From positions 2,699,001-2,763,000 of the forward strand of contig NZ_CP137573.1 of the NCBI RefSeq assembly GCF_033343995.1: a stretch of 64,000 nt of DNA, read 5' to 3'. A program made the position numbers and the translations under genes. Below the pieces are notes generated by a model. That model was given only the letters and a program-made list of their open reading frames with translations, did no database searches and was not told the origin of the DNA. The DNA is from Streptomyces sp. HUAS YS2 (GTDB taxonomy: Bacteria; Actinomycetota; Actinomycetes; Streptomycetales; Streptomycetaceae). Below, in pieces: positions 16,194-28,388 of this stretch (position 1 is its first letter; the number at the start of each line of letters is the position of its first letter).

Positions 16194-16862
16194 ATGTCCA
16201 GCCCCGTCACCCTCGACCGCCGTGAAGGACCGTACGGAGAGATCGTGCTGCGGCGGCGCGACGAGCACTTCGAGATCATCGCCAACGGCACGTTCCTGAT
16301 GGACACGTCCGACGGACGTTCCGAGCGGCTGCTGATCGACGCGGCCCGCGACGCGCTGCCGGCCGGCCGTACCGCGCCCTCGGTCCTGATCGGCGGTCTC
16401 GGTGTCGGCTTCTCGCTCGCGCACGCCGCCGCCGACCCGCGCTGGGGCCGGATCGTCGTCGTCGAGCGCGAGGCCGCCGTCATCGACTGGCACCGCACCG
16501 GCCCGCTGGCAGAGCTCTCCGCCGGGGCGCTGGCCGATCCGCGCAGCGGGATCCTGCACACCGATCTGGTCGCTCACCTGCGCACGAGCACGGAGACGTA
16601 CGACGCGCTCTGCCTCGACATCGACAACGGGCCGGACTGGACGGTCACCGAGGACAACGGAAGTCTTTACTCTCCGGCCGGACTTGACGCATGCAAGGAT
16701 CGACTGACACCCGGCGGCGTGCTCGCCGTGTGGTCCGCGCAGCCGTCCTCCGCTTTCGAGAAGTCGTTGCGGAATGCCGGATTCAGCGGGGTAAGAACCG
16801 AAGAGATCCGCGTTGCCCGAGGCGTTCCCGACGTGGTGCACCTCGGCGTACGACCTGCGTAG
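16194..16862 (+). CDS. spermidine synthase-like methyltransferase-fold protein
   Basis: 222-aa protein of the polyamine aminopropyltransferase/SpeE-like fold, start ATG 16194 behind GGAGG. Rossmann motif VLIGGLGVGFSLAHA (about residues 65-80) binds the nucleotide, followed by the acidic strand VVVEREAAVIDW and a DIDNGPDW motif. The N-terminal SpeE tetramerisation region is reduced. True spermidine synthases have GGGDG; here the loop is GGLGVG, so polyamine synthesis is doubtful. Many actinobacteria carry such proteins of unknown substrate. Confidence 0.75.
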   Translation: MSSPVTLDRREGPYGEIVLRRRDEHFEIIANGTFLMDTSDGRSERLLIDAARDALPAGRTAPSVLIGGLGVGFSLAHAAADPRWGRIVVVEREAAVIDWHRTGPLAELSAGALADPRSGILHTDLVAHLRTSTETYDALCLDIDNGPDWTVTEDNGSLYSPAGLDACKDRLTPGGVLAVWSAQPSSAFEKSLRNAGFSGVRTEEIRVARGVPDVVHLGVRPA

Positions 16863-16973
16863 CCGGGACGCCGCGACTGCCTTTACGCTGCTGACCGACA
16901 ACGTACGGATCACGGCCGCAAACAGCGACGGCACGAACGACGGAACACGCGGGAACGCGACAGGGGCGGGGCG

Positions 16974-17711
16974 ATGGAGCAGACACACACCACTCACAAC
17001 GGTGCGGCGGCCACCCCCGGTGCGCAGCGGCGCGTCCTGGTCGTGGAGGACGACGCGACGATCGTCGAGGCGGTCGCGAACCGGCTGCGGGCCGAGGGCT
17101 TCCTGGTCCAGACCGCGACCGACGGCCCGGCCGCGGTGGACGCGGCCGAGGCGTGGCAGCCGGACCTGATGGTCCTGGACGTGATGCTGCCGGGCTTCGA
17201 CGGCCTGGAGGTCTGCCGCCGGGTCCAGGCCCAGCGGCCGGTTCCGGTCCTGATGCTCACGGCGCGGGACGACGAGACCGACATGCTGGTCGGGCTCGGC
17301 GTCGGCGCCGACGACTACATGACGAAGCCTTTCTCCATGCGGGAGCTGGCCGCCCGGGTGCACGTGCTGCTGCGCCGGGTCGAGCGGGCCGCGCTGGCGG
17401 CGGTCACCCCGCGCAGCGGGATCCTGCGGCTCGGCGAGCTGGAGATCGACCACGCGCAGCGCCGGGTCCGGGTGAAGGCGGAGGACGTCCACCTGACCCC
17501 GACCGAGTTCGACCTGCTGGTCTGCCTGGCGAACACCCCGCGCGCCGTGCTCTCCCGCGAGCAGCTGCTCGCCGAGGTGTGGGACTGGGCGGACGCCTCC
17601 GGCACCCGGACCGTGGACAGCCACATCAAGGCGCTGCGCCGGAAGATCGGCGCCGAGCGCATCCGTACCGTGCACGGCGTCGGGTACGCGCTGGAGACCC
17701 CGGCGTCATGA
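16974..17711 (+). CDS. OmpR/PhoB-type response regulator
   Basis: 245-aa response regulator. The receiver domain (about residues 20-135) has acidic pocket VVEDDA, phospho-acceptor in LMVLDVMLPG, and KPF near the end. The C-terminal winged helix (about 150-240) ends with RTVHGVGYAL, typical of OmpR regulators. Start ATG 16974. It overlaps the histidine kinase gene by four bases (ATGA), so both form one operon. Target genes are unknown; the operon precedes kgd. Confidence 0.93.
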   Translation: MEQTHTTHNGAAATPGAQRRVLVVEDDATIVEAVANRLRAEGFLVQTATDGPAAVDAAEAWQPDLMVLDVMLPGFDGLEVCRRVQAQRPVPVLMLTARDDETDMLVGLGVGADDYMTKPFSMRELAARVHVLLRRVERAALAAVTPRSGILRLGELEIDHAQRRVRVKAEDVHLTPTEFDLLVCLANTPRAVLSREQLLAEVWDWADASGTRTVDSHIKALRRKIGAERIRTVHGVGYALETPAS

Positions 17712-18802
17712 CCCGCCCGGGTCGTCCCGCCGCGCGCCCCCGGCGCCGGATCGTGATCTCGATCAAGACCAAGCTGGGCGCTCTGGTCGTCGGGGCGGTC
17801 CTGCTGACCTCCGGCCTGGCCCTGGTGGCCATCCGGACGTCCACCGAGTTCCGCTACATCACGATCTTCGCGATGATCGCGACGCTGCTGATCACGCAGT
17901 TCGTCGCGCACGGCCTGACGGCCCCGCTGGACGAGATGACCACCGTCGCGGGCTCCATCTCGCGCGGCGACTTCGGCCGCCGGGTGCGGGGCGCGGACCG
18001 GCGCGACGAGCTGGGCGGCCTGGCCGGGACGATCAACCGCATGGCGGACGACCTGGAGGCGGAGGACCGGCACCGCAAGGAGCTGGTCGCCAATGTCTCG
18101 CACGAGCTGCGGACGCCCATCGCCGCACTGCGCGCGGTCCTGGAGAACGTGGTCGACGGCGTCTCCGAGGCCGATCCGGAGACCATGCGCTCCGCCCTGA
18201 AGCAGACCGAGCGGCTCGGCCGGCTGGTCGAGACGCTGCTGGACCTGTCACGTCTCGACAACGGTGTCGTCACGCTCAAGGCGCGGCGCTTCGAGGTCTG
18301 GCCGTACCTCGCGGGCATCCTGCGCGAGGCCAACCTGGCCGCGTCGCAGCGCGGGCTCTCCTCCACGTCCGGGCTGCACAACCGCACGGACGTCCATCTG
18401 CACCTGGACGTGTCGCCGCCCGAGCTCACCGCCCACGCGGACGTGGAGCGGCTGCACCAGGTGATGGCGAACCTGATCGACAACGCGGTGAAGCACTCCC
18501 CGCCGCACGGCCGGGTGACCGTACGGGCCCGGCGCGGCCCGGTGTCGGACTCGCTGGAGCTGGAGGTCGAGGACGAGGGCCCCGGCATCCCGGAGGAGGA
18601 GCGGCACCGGGTCTTCGAGCGCTTCAACCGGGGCGTGGTGCCCGGTCAGGCCGGCAAGGGCAGTGACGGCGGCACGGGGCTGGGCCTGGCGATCGCGCGC
18701 TGGGCGGTGGATCTGCACGGCGGCGGCATCGGCGTGGCCGAATCGTCACGCGGGTGCCGCATCAGGGTCACCCTTCCGGGCGGCCTTCAGGCGCAGGGTT
18801 GA
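17708..18802 (+). CDS. sensor histidine kinase
   Basis: 364-aa membrane kinase partner of the preceding regulator. Two hydrophobic segments lie close together (about residues 20-45 and 55-75), with almost no extracytoplasmic loop, so it probably senses within the membrane or cytosol. HAMP follows, then HisKA with phospho-His in NVSHELRTPIAAL and HATPase with DNAVKHSPP, DEGPGIP and GGTGLGLAI. The short loop is the notable feature. The signal is unknown. Confidence 0.92.
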   Translation: MTRPGRPAARPRRRIVISIKTKLGALVVGAVLLTSGLALVAIRTSTEFRYITIFAMIATLLITQFVAHGLTAPLDEMTTVAGSISRGDFGRRVRGADRRDELGGLAGTINRMADDLEAEDRHRKELVANVSHELRTPIAALRAVLENVVDGVSEADPETMRSALKQTERLGRLVETLLDLSRLDNGVVTLKARRFEVWPYLAGILREANLAASQRGLSSTSGLHNRTDVHLHLDVSPPELTAHADVERLHQVMANLIDNAVKHSPPHGRVTVRARRGPVSDSLELEVEDEGPGIPEEERHRVFERFNRGVVPGQAGKGSDGGTGLGLAIARWAVDLHGGGIGVAESSRGCRIRVTLPGGLQAQG

Positions 18803-19106
18803 CGTAAGGTTCGAACCGGAAGAGCACGTTCTGCGTGTACCTGTGCAGAGGATTGCCGGGACATGGCCAGGACGTGGCCAGGTTGTGATCAGGGATGCGA
18901 ACCCATGGGGGTCGTAACCCCGGTTCCTCGTACCCTCACAGACGCGGAACCCCGCTTGTTTCCCGCCATTCACAGCGCCGAAACACCCCGTCAAGTGTGA
19001 CTTGCGCGACGTTGGTAGCGCCCGGCCTGCACCTCCAGGCCAGGGAGGCGTAGCCTTTATTTCCGCTGTCCATCACCTTGTGAAGCGGAAGAGGGCGGTT
19101 ACCGCC
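18803..19106. other. leader and promoter region of kgd
   Basis: 304 bases without a gene. TAGCCT at about 19051 is a possible -10. GGCCTG and CAGGCC near 19024-19041 form a small hairpin before it. GGCGGT (19094-19099) and ACCGCC (19101-19106) form a perfect hairpin that directly abuts GTG 19107 and could mask initiation. The palindrome GGTTCGAACC at 18808 is not part of a tRNA. Confidence 0.4.
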
Positions 19107-22910
<3,804 letters not shown>

Positions 22911-22932
22911 CCCCGAAGCTTCTTCGCACGGC

Positions 22933-22973
22933 CCGGAGGCCCGGCACCCCCGACAGGGGGGCCGGGCCTCCGG
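22933..22973 (+). terminator. kgd terminator
   Basis: Thirteen-base perfect stem (22933-22945 with 22961-22973) starting 23 bases after the kgd stop. Confidence 0.8.
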
Positions 22974-22975
22974 CC

Positions 22976-22981
22976 TATCCT
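22976..22981 (+). promoter_or_regulatory. -10 hexamer of putative leaderless promoter
   Basis: TATCCT lies 6 bases before the ATG of the following small gene and directly behind the kgd terminator. No ribosome binding site is present. Confidence 0.5.
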
Positions 22982-22987
22982 GGTCGC

Positions 22988-23170
22988 ATGTACTTCACTG
23001 ACCGTGGCATCGAGGAGCTGGAGAAGCGGCGTGGCGAGGAGGAGGTCACCTTCGAGTGGCTCGCCGAGCAGCTGAGGACCTTCGTCGATCTGAACCCCGA
23101 CTTCGAGGTGCCGGTGGAGCGCCTGGCCACCTGGCTGGCGCGGCTGGACGACGAGGACGACGACGAGTAG
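22988..23170 (+). CDS. small conserved protein, DUF6104
   Basis: 60-aa acidic protein recognised as DUF6104, found next to kgd in many streptomycetes. It starts MYFTDRGIEELEKRRG and ends in a DDEDDDE tail, with an amphipathic central helix and no Cys or membrane segment. It follows a strong terminator and has its own likely leaderless promoter, so it is transcribed independently of kgd. Function unknown. It abuts the convergent gene at 23171 with no spacer. Confidence 0.85.
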   Translation: MYFTDRGIEELEKRRGEEEVTFEWLAEQLRTFVDLNPDFEVPVERLATWLARLDDEDDDE

Positions 23171-24010
23171 TCAGGCGGGCATCTCGCCGCTGTGCACGTC
23201 GGCGGTGCGGAGCAGGTTGCGGGTCAGTCCGATGGCGCCGTCGGCCAGGAGCAGGAGGCCCGCCGCGGTCCAGCCGCCGCTGCGGCGGGCGATGCCCCAG
23301 ACGGTGAGCGGGAGCCCGACCGCGATCTCGGCGGCGACGACTGCGCGGGCCTTCGAGCCGCGCAGGTACGAGCCGACGCGGCTGCTCTCCACCACCTCGA
23401 GCTCGGCGCGGACGGCGTCCCTCCAACCTGACCAGGCGAGTTCCTCCGCGCCCCGTACCTCGGCGACCGCGCGCAGCCGGTCGGCGCCGTCGCCGGGGGT
23501 GAGCCCTTCGGGCAGGGCCAGGCCGGTACGGGCGAGGACGGCGGTGAGGCCGACGAGCCGGGCGTGCGCGTCGGCGTCGCGGTCCGGGCGGGTGAGGGGC
23601 TCCAGGGCCTGGACGTCCAGGACGGGGTCGAGGGCGAGCCGGGTCGCGAACGTGCGCATCGCCTCGTCCTCGCCGGCCGGGGTGCCGTCGGCGAGCCAGG
23701 TGTACCCGACGGAGCGGCGGAAGCCGGAGGCCAGGGTGTAGCCGGCCCCGTCCGCGTCCCACCAGAGCGCGAGGACCGGCCAGGTGGCGCCGACGGCCAG
23801 CGCCGCTGCCCAGCCCGCCACGACCTGGTCGACGGCCTCCGCTCCGTCCAGCCACGGCTTTCCCTCGGGGACGAGGACGCTCCAGTCGGGCCCGGCCGGG
23901 GCGAGCAGCAGCCGCTCGCGCAGCAGCTGGGCCGGGCCCCGTACGGCGGCGGGCTCGGCACGGCAGAGCAGCAGGGCCCCGACGGGGGCCGATCCGGATG
24001 TCGCGTTCAT
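23171..24010 (-). CDS. conserved hypothetical membrane-anchored protein
   Basis: 279-aa protein not assigned to a family. The first 200 residues look globular and Ala/Trp-rich. Two hydrophobic stretches near residues 225-270 (VVAAEIAVGLPLTVWGIA, TAAGLLLLADGAIGL) suggest a C-terminal membrane hairpin. Start is ATG 24010, with a likely leaderless promoter. It is divergent from the DUF4097 gene. Function unknown. Confidence 0.75.
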   Translation of the reverse strand: MNATSGSAPVGALLLCRAEPAAVRGPAQLLRERLLLAPAGPDWSVLVPEGKPWLDGAEAVDQVVAGWAAALAVGATWPVLALWWDADGAGYTLASGFRRSVGYTWLADGTPAGEDEAMRTFATRLALDPVLDVQALEPLTRPDRDADAHARLVGLTAVLARTGLALPEGLTPGDGADRLRAVAEVRGAEELAWSGWRDAVRAELEVVESSRVGSYLRGSKARAVVAAEIAVGLPLTVWGIARRSGGWTAAGLLLLADGAIGLTRNLLRTADVHSGEMPA

Positions 24011-24017
24011 GCCTCAC

Positions 24018-24023
24018 ACGCTA
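24018..24023 (-). promoter_or_regulatory. -10 hexamer of putative leaderless promoter
   Basis: On the minus strand TAGCGT lies 7 bases before ATG 24010. No Shine-Dalgarno sequence is present. Confidence 0.45.
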
Positions 24024-24080
24024 GGGCAATTCGCCCTGGTTCGACGGTGTATGTCGAGGCACGTCGGCAGGCGGGTGGGG

Positions 24081-24134
24081 TTGACTTCACCCAACCGCGA
24101 TATATCGTCTTCTTCAGAAGACGCGATATGTTGC
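24081..24134 (+). promoter_or_regulatory. promoter with PadR-type operator
   Basis: TTGACT (24081-24086) is a -35, and TATCGT (24103-24108) a -10 with a 16-base spacer. CGATATATCG (palindrome) overlaps the -10. GTCTTC and GAAGAC immediately downstream extend the symmetry to ATATC and GATAT outer arms. AT-rich GATAT palindromes of this sort are typical PadR sites, and the PadR gene is second in this operon, so autorepression is likely. Confidence 0.6.
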
Positions 24135-24160
24135 GTCGCCCGACACGGGAGGTCAGCACG

Positions 24161-25021
24161 ATGACAGAGTGGTCCGTCGCCGAGCCGAGGAAACTCACGC
24201 TGACCGAACCGGTGCGGCAGCTGCAGGTCCGCATCGTCAGCGGCACGGTGAACGTGGTGGGCACGGACGAGCCGACCGCGCGCCTGGAGGTCTCCGAGAT
24301 CAAGGGCCCGCCGCTGATCGTGACCCAGGAGGGCGCGACGCTGACCATCAGCTACGAGGACCTGCACTGGAAGGGCCTGCACAAGTGGCTCGAGTCCAAG
24401 GGCCTGCGGCGCCGGGCGGTCGTCTCGGTCGCGGTGCCGGCCGGCACGGACATCGAGGTCGGCACGGTCGCCGCGGAGGCGGTGATCTCCGGGATCAGCG
24501 GCCGGACGGACGTACGGAGCGTCTCCGGCGACACCACGCTCGTGAAGCTCTCCGGTCCGGTACGGGCGGACAGCGTCTCCGGCAGCCTGGAGGCCCAGTC
24601 CGTCACCGGCGATCTGCGGGTCGGCTCGGTCTCCGGCGACCTGACGCTCGTCGAGGGCGCCGGCTCGTCCGTGAAGGCGGACACGATCAGCGGCGCGCTG
24701 GTCATCGACCTGGACCCGCAGCGGCTCGACGGTCCGCCCGCGGACATCCGGCTCACCAGCGTCTCCGGCGAGGTCGCGATCCGGCTGTCGCACCCGGCGG
24801 ACGCGCGGGTCGAGGCGAACACCACCAGCGGCTCCGTCTCCAACGCCTTCGAGGACCTGCGGGTCGAGGGCCAGTGGGGCACGAAGAGCATCACCGGCAC
24901 GCTCGGCTCGGGCCGCGGCTCGCTGAAGGCGACCACCCTCTCCGGCTCGATCGCGCTGCTGCGCCGCCCCGAGCCCGCGACCGAGTCCGAAACCGAGACC
25001 ACCTCCGGAAAGGTGCTCTGA
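24161..25021 (+). CDS. DUF4097 beta-strand repeat protein
   Basis: 286-aa protein built almost entirely of short repeats of the type SVSGD, SVTGD and TTSGS. It forms a right-handed beta-solenoid of the DUF4097 family. There is no signal peptide or membrane segment, so it is cytosolic. Start ATG 24161 behind GGGAGG at 8 bases. It is the first gene of a two-gene operon with a PadR regulator starting two bases after its stop codon. DUF4097 proteins are repeatedly paired with PadR regulators, but their function is not known. Confidence 0.88.
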   Translation: MTEWSVAEPRKLTLTEPVRQLQVRIVSGTVNVVGTDEPTARLEVSEIKGPPLIVTQEGATLTISYEDLHWKGLHKWLESKGLRRRAVVSVAVPAGTDIEVGTVAAEAVISGISGRTDVRSVSGDTTLVKLSGPVRADSVSGSLEAQSVTGDLRVGSVSGDLTLVEGAGSSVKADTISGALVIDLDPQRLDGPPADIRLTSVSGEVAIRLSHPADARVEANTTSGSVSNAFEDLRVEGQWGTKSITGTLGSGRGSLKATTLSGSIALLRRPEPATESETETTSGKVL

Positions 25022-25022
25022 G

Positions 25023-26081
25023 ATGCCGCCCGTCTTCGCCCACGGCCGACTCCGCCTCTACCTGCTGAAGCTCCTCGACGAGGCACCGCGGCACGGCTAC
25101 GAGGTCATCCGCCTCCTGGAGGAGCGTTTCCAGGGCCTGTACGCCCCCTCCGCGGGCACGGTCTACCCGCGCCTGGCCAAGCTGGAGGCCGAGGGGCTCG
25201 TCACGCACGCCACCGAGGGCGGCCGGAAGGTGTACTCGATCACCGACGCGGGCCGCGCGGAACTCGCCGGCCGGGTCGGCGAACTCGACGACCTGGAGCA
25301 GGAGATCCGCGACTCGGTCTCCGAGCTGGCCGCCGAGATCCGCGACGACGTGCGCGGCGCGGCGGGCAAGCTGCGCCGTGAGATGCGGGCGGCGGCCGGC
25401 GAGAACCGGCGCGGCGGTACGTCGTTCCGCGAGCAGGCGCGACAGGCCCGGGAGGAGGCGCAGTCGGCGCGCCGCCAGGCGAAGGAGTTCCAGCGGATCG
25501 CCAAGCAGGTCCAGGACCAGGTCCAGGACCGCTTCGGCCGGGGCGACTGGCCGGCCGGCGTGCGCGAGGGCCTCGCCGAGATCACCAGCCAGCTCGGCGG
25601 CCTCCTGGGCACGCCGGGGACGACCTGGCCGCCGACGGCACCGAAGGGGACGCCGGCCGGCGCGGGGACACCAGGCGGTCCCGGGACACCCGGGGGTCCG
25701 GGGACACCCGGTGGTCCCGTGACGCCCGTTCCGGGCGGCACCTCAGAGCCGACGGTCACGAACGGCCCTTCCGGTGCGTTCGGCGCCGGGACGGCGGGAC
25801 CGGCCGGCACGGGACCGGCCGGCACGGGACCGATCGGCACGGGACCGCTCGGCACCCCCACCACCGCCTGGACGGCCCCCGCCGACGCGGCCTGGACCCC
25901 GGAGACGCCCGAATCCGGGGACCCGGCGCGTGATCTGGACCGGCTGCTCGACCGCTTCCGCGACGACGTCCGCGACGCGGCCCGCGACCACGGGGTCACC
26001 CCCGCCCAGTTCGCCGAGGCGAAGGACCAGCTCTCCGCCACCGCCACCACCCTGCTCGGCCTGCTGCGCCGCGACGCCTGA
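25023..26081 (+). CDS. PadR-family regulator with collagen-like linker
   Basis: 352-aa regulator, far longer than the usual 110-180 aa. The N-terminal winged helix (residues 1-90) is standard PadR: LYLLKLLDEAPRHGYEV, SAGTVYPRLAKLE and TEGGRKVYSIT. A long charged coiled coil (about 95-190) follows. Then comes a Gly/Pro/Thr-rich tract with GTPGGP repeated in tandem and a second GPAGTGP series (about 210-285). A C-terminal helical domain (DLDRLLDRFRDDVRDAARDHG) closes the protein. It probably represses its own operon via the GATAT operator. Confidence 0.9.
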   Translation: MPPVFAHGRLRLYLLKLLDEAPRHGYEVIRLLEERFQGLYAPSAGTVYPRLAKLEAEGLVTHATEGGRKVYSITDAGRAELAGRVGELDDLEQEIRDSVSELAAEIRDDVRGAAGKLRREMRAAAGENRRGGTSFREQARQAREEAQSARRQAKEFQRIAKQVQDQVQDRFGRGDWPAGVREGLAEITSQLGGLLGTPGTTWPPTAPKGTPAGAGTPGGPGTPGGPGTPGGPVTPVPGGTSEPTVTNGPSGAFGAGTAGPAGTGPAGTGPIGTGPLGTPTTAWTAPADAAWTPETPESGDPARDLDRLLDRFRDDVRDAARDHGVTPAQFAEAKDQLSATATTLLGLLRRDA

Positions 26082-26096
26082 CGGCTGCCACCGCCG

Positions 26097-26138
26097 CCCG
26101 CCCCGCCCCCTGGCCCCGTCAGGGCACGGCGGGGCGGG
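26097..26138. terminator. bidirectional terminator, padR / clpN
   Basis: CCCGCCCCGCC (26097-26107) pairs perfectly with GGCGGGGCGGG (26128-26138), with a further CCCTGG hairpin inside. The right arm lies within the last codons of the convergent ClpN gene. Confidence 0.6.
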
Positions 26139-26673
26139 AGACCTCCGCGTCGACGGAGGCGAAGGTCACCCCGTGGTCGGCCAGCGCCTCCGCGACCACT
26201 CCCCCGGTCGTCGTCAGGGCCAGCAGGATGTGCTCGTCGCCGATCTCCCGGTCGCGGCGCGCCAGAGCCACCCGGAGCGACTTCTCCAGGACCGTCTTGG
26301 CCTCACGGGTGAAGGACCGGCGCCCGGACCACCATCCGGCGTCCTTACGGTCGCCCGCCAGCGCGCCCGCGCCGTGGGTCTCCTCCACCCGGGCCACGAT
26401 CGCCCCGAGGTCGATGCCCAGGTCCGCCAGCGCATCCGCGTCCGCCCGGGACAGGCCCGCCCGGCGCCGGGCGTCGGAGAGAGTGGCCACGAGGGACGCG
26501 CGGCGGTCCTGCGGGCACAGCTCCCGCAGAGCCGCCGCGGCCCTCGTGTCCTCCTGGTCGAGCAGGGCCAGCAGCAGATGCTCCTCGGTGACGACGGCCG
26601 CGCCCCCGCGTTCCGCGTGCCCGACCGCCCCCTTCACCACGGCACGGGCGCCCTTCGTGAACCGTTCGAACAT
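26119..26673 (-). CDS. Clp N-terminal (ClpR) domain protein
   Basis: 184-aa stand-alone protein with two Clp amino-terminal repeats (MFERFTKGARAVVKGA ... TEEHLLLALL and SFTREAKTVLEKSL ... DEHILLALTTT). It has no AAA+ ATPase module. In ClpA/ClpC this domain binds substrates and adaptors. Free versions may act as adaptors or decoys. ATG 26673 overlaps the stop of the upstream HTH gene (TGATG), so the two are translationally coupled; a GTG at 26676 would give one more residue. It is likely co-regulated with the HTH protein. Confidence 0.88.
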   Translation of the reverse strand: MFERFTKGARAVVKGAVGHAERGGAAVVTEEHLLLALLDQEDTRAAAALRELCPQDRRASLVATLSDARRRAGLSRADADALADLGIDLGAIVARVEETHGAGALAGDRKDAGWWSGRRSFTREAKTVLEKSLRVALARRDREIGDEHILLALTTTGGVVAEALADHGVTFASVDAEVSRPAVP

Positions 26674-26882
26674 CACTGCCTCCCGTACTTCTTGTGGACG
26701 GCCTGGCGGCTGACACCCAGTTCGGCCGCGATCTCCTGCCAGGACCAGCCCTGGTTGCGCGCACTGCGCACCTGGACGGCCTCCAGCTGTTCCAGCAGTC
26801 GCCGCAGCGCGGAGACGGCCCGCAACCCGACCCGTGGGTCGCGGTCGCCCGCCCGCGCGGCGAGATCGGTCGCATCGGTCAT
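26673..26882 (-). CDS. small helix-turn-helix regulator
   Basis: 69-aa DNA-binding protein. Most of the N-terminal half is an Arg/Leu-rich helix. The C-terminal half is a helix-turn-helix (WSWQEIAAELGVSRQAVHKKY). It is first gene of a two-gene operon with the ClpN protein. ATG 26882 sits six bases after a consensus -10, so the mRNA is probably leaderless. Two perfect palindromes containing TTGAC overlap its -35 and -10, which predicts autorepression. Confidence 0.88.
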   Translation of the reverse strand: MTDATDLAARAGDRDPRVGLRAVSALRRLLEQLEAVQVRSARNQGWSWQEIAAELGVSRQAVHKKYGRQ

Positions 26883-26930
26883 GGTGTCAACTTACGTTGA
26901 CACCCCGAGGCTGTCAACCATGGTTGACAG
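26883..26930 (-). promoter_or_regulatory. promoter overlapped by twin palindromic operators
   Basis: On the minus strand TTGACA (26917-26912) and TAAGTT (26894-26889) are a near-consensus promoter with a 17-base spacer; the -10 is 6 bases from ATG 26882. GGTGTCAAC/GTTGACACC (26883-26904) covers the -10. CTGTCAACCA/TGGTTGACAG (26911-26930) covers the -35 and also the stop codon of the upstream glycosidase. Both share TGTCAAC half-sites. Confidence 0.85.
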
Positions 26931-28299
26931 TGACCACCACCCGAGCCCCCGGCACCGCGTACACCCACACCCGCTGACCCTTCCTGACCGACACCGCCTT
27001 GCCCGTCACGGCGACCTTCCACTCGCCCTCCGGCAGCGACAGTTCGGTGACTCGGGAGCCGCGACGCCCGGCGGCCTCGTACTCCAGGCGGTAGGCGCCG
27101 GCCGACGCGTCGTACGCGTCGGAGCGCACGCGGCCCGCCACCGCCTCCGCGTACGGCTCGGCGGTCAGCTCCTTGTTCGCGCGGAAGGCCCCGGCGGCAT
27201 CCACGGCGCAGTAGCCGGCGCCGTAGCACCACTCCCAGCCGGTCCAGCCGGAGCTGTAGCGGCCGAGCGAGGCCATGGCCTCCCGGTAGAAACGGTTCAT
27301 GTTCGGCAGGGAGTTGTTGAGCGGCCCCCACTCGCCCACGGCCAGGGGCACCTTGTGCTCCTTGGCGTACTGGGTGACCGCCGCCTCGTAGTTCTCGATC
27401 CAGCGCGCCGACGGGTCGTAGTCGCCACCCGCCTCCATCGTGCCGTTGTAGAAGTGCGGGGCGTAGACCACCTTCGGGTCGTCGATCTTCCCCATGCCCG
27501 TGGGCACTCCCTCACCCACGATCGGGGTCGGCTCGACGAAGATCCAGGAGTCCCGGTCGACCTGACGGATCGCGTCCGCGATGCGGTTGTACATCGGGGT
27601 GATCTGGTCACGTTCGATGCGCCGCGCCGCCGTCGCCAGGTCCTCGCCCTCGCGCATCTCGCCCATCGGCTCGTTGATCGGGTCGTAGCCGAACACGGCC
27701 GGGTGGTCCTCGAAGCGGTCGGCGAGCACCCGCCACATGCGGGCCTGGGCGCGCTGCAGGTCCTCGTCCTCGTACAGGTGGGTGAAGGCGCGCTGGACGG
27801 CGGGCTCGAAGTACTCGGAGAACCAGTCGTCGGGGTGCTTCTTGAAGGGCAGCCCGTCGGTCCTGGTGGCCCAGGCGGGGATGCCCCGCGACTCGAACGC
27901 GGGCCCGAAGATGTCCTGGTGGGCGTCGAGGATGACCTTGACGTCGTGCTTGGCGGCCCAGTCCAGGACGCGTTCGATCTTGCGGAGGTAGGCCTGGCTG
28001 TACTGCCCGGGGCGGGGCTCCAGGTCGTCCCAGAAGACCAGGAGCCGGGCCGTGTTGTAGCCCTTGGCCCGCATGTCCCGGAAGTGCTTCTCGGTGATCG
28101 CGGAGAGGGCGGCGTCGCCGCTGTGCGACTTGTCCGCGAGGTTCCAGCCGCGGAGGGTGACGACCCGGCCGCGGGAGTCGGTGAGGGCGGGTATCCCGTC
28201 ACCACCGGTCTCCGCCCGGGTGGCGGTCTCCGCGCCGGCGGCGGTCGGGGCGAGCAGCGAGGCGACGACGAGGGTCGCCGCGAGAGTGGTTCGCAACAA
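26914..28299 (-). CDS. secreted GH5 glycosidase, endoglycoceramidase-like
   Basis: 461-aa secreted glycoside hydrolase family 5 protein. A signal peptide (LRTTLAATLVVASLLAPTAAGA) follows a TTG start at 28299, which has GGAGG at 6 bases; TTG 28296 or 28320 are alternatives. The TIM barrel has DAHQDIF, GYDPINEP (acid/base Glu) and a nucleophile Glu in AVGEWGP. The WEWCYGAGYC segment and a C-terminal beta domain match the endoglycoceramidase-related subgroup rather than true cellulases. The probable substrate is a glycolipid or another beta-glycoside. Its last codons overlap the operator of the downstream HTH gene. Confidence 0.85.
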   Translation of the reverse strand: MLRTTLAATLVVASLLAPTAAGAETATRAETGGDGIPALTDSRGRVVTLRGWNLADKSHSGDAALSAITEKHFRDMRAKGYNTARLLVFWDDLEPRPGQYSQAYLRKIERVLDWAAKHDVKVILDAHQDIFGPAFESRGIPAWATRTDGLPFKKHPDDWFSEYFEPAVQRAFTHLYEDEDLQRAQARMWRVLADRFEDHPAVFGYDPINEPMGEMREGEDLATAARRIERDQITPMYNRIADAIRQVDRDSWIFVEPTPIVGEGVPTGMGKIDDPKVVYAPHFYNGTMEAGGDYDPSARWIENYEAAVTQYAKEHKVPLAVGEWGPLNNSLPNMNRFYREAMASLGRYSSGWTGWEWCYGAGYCAVDAAGAFRANKELTAEPYAEAVAGRVRSDAYDASAGAYRLEYEAAGRRGSRVTELSLPEGEWKVAVTGKAVSVRKGQRVWVYAVPGARVVVTVNHG

Positions 28300-28388
28300 G
28301 GAGGACCTCCGGCACGACAAGGTGAGTGATGTTCACGTTTCGCGTGCCGGAGATCCCATCAGGTCAACTGACCGGTATCAAGGGGTTG

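Noticed and set aside
18808..18817. GGTTCGAACC resembling a tRNA T-loop
   Set aside because: Palindromic motif right after the kinase stop codon. No acceptor, D or anticodon arms can be drawn on either strand.
25669..25860. Tandem DNA repeat or CRISPR-like array
   Set aside because: Repeats are in frame and encode the Gly/Pro linker of the PadR protein; there are no unique spacers.
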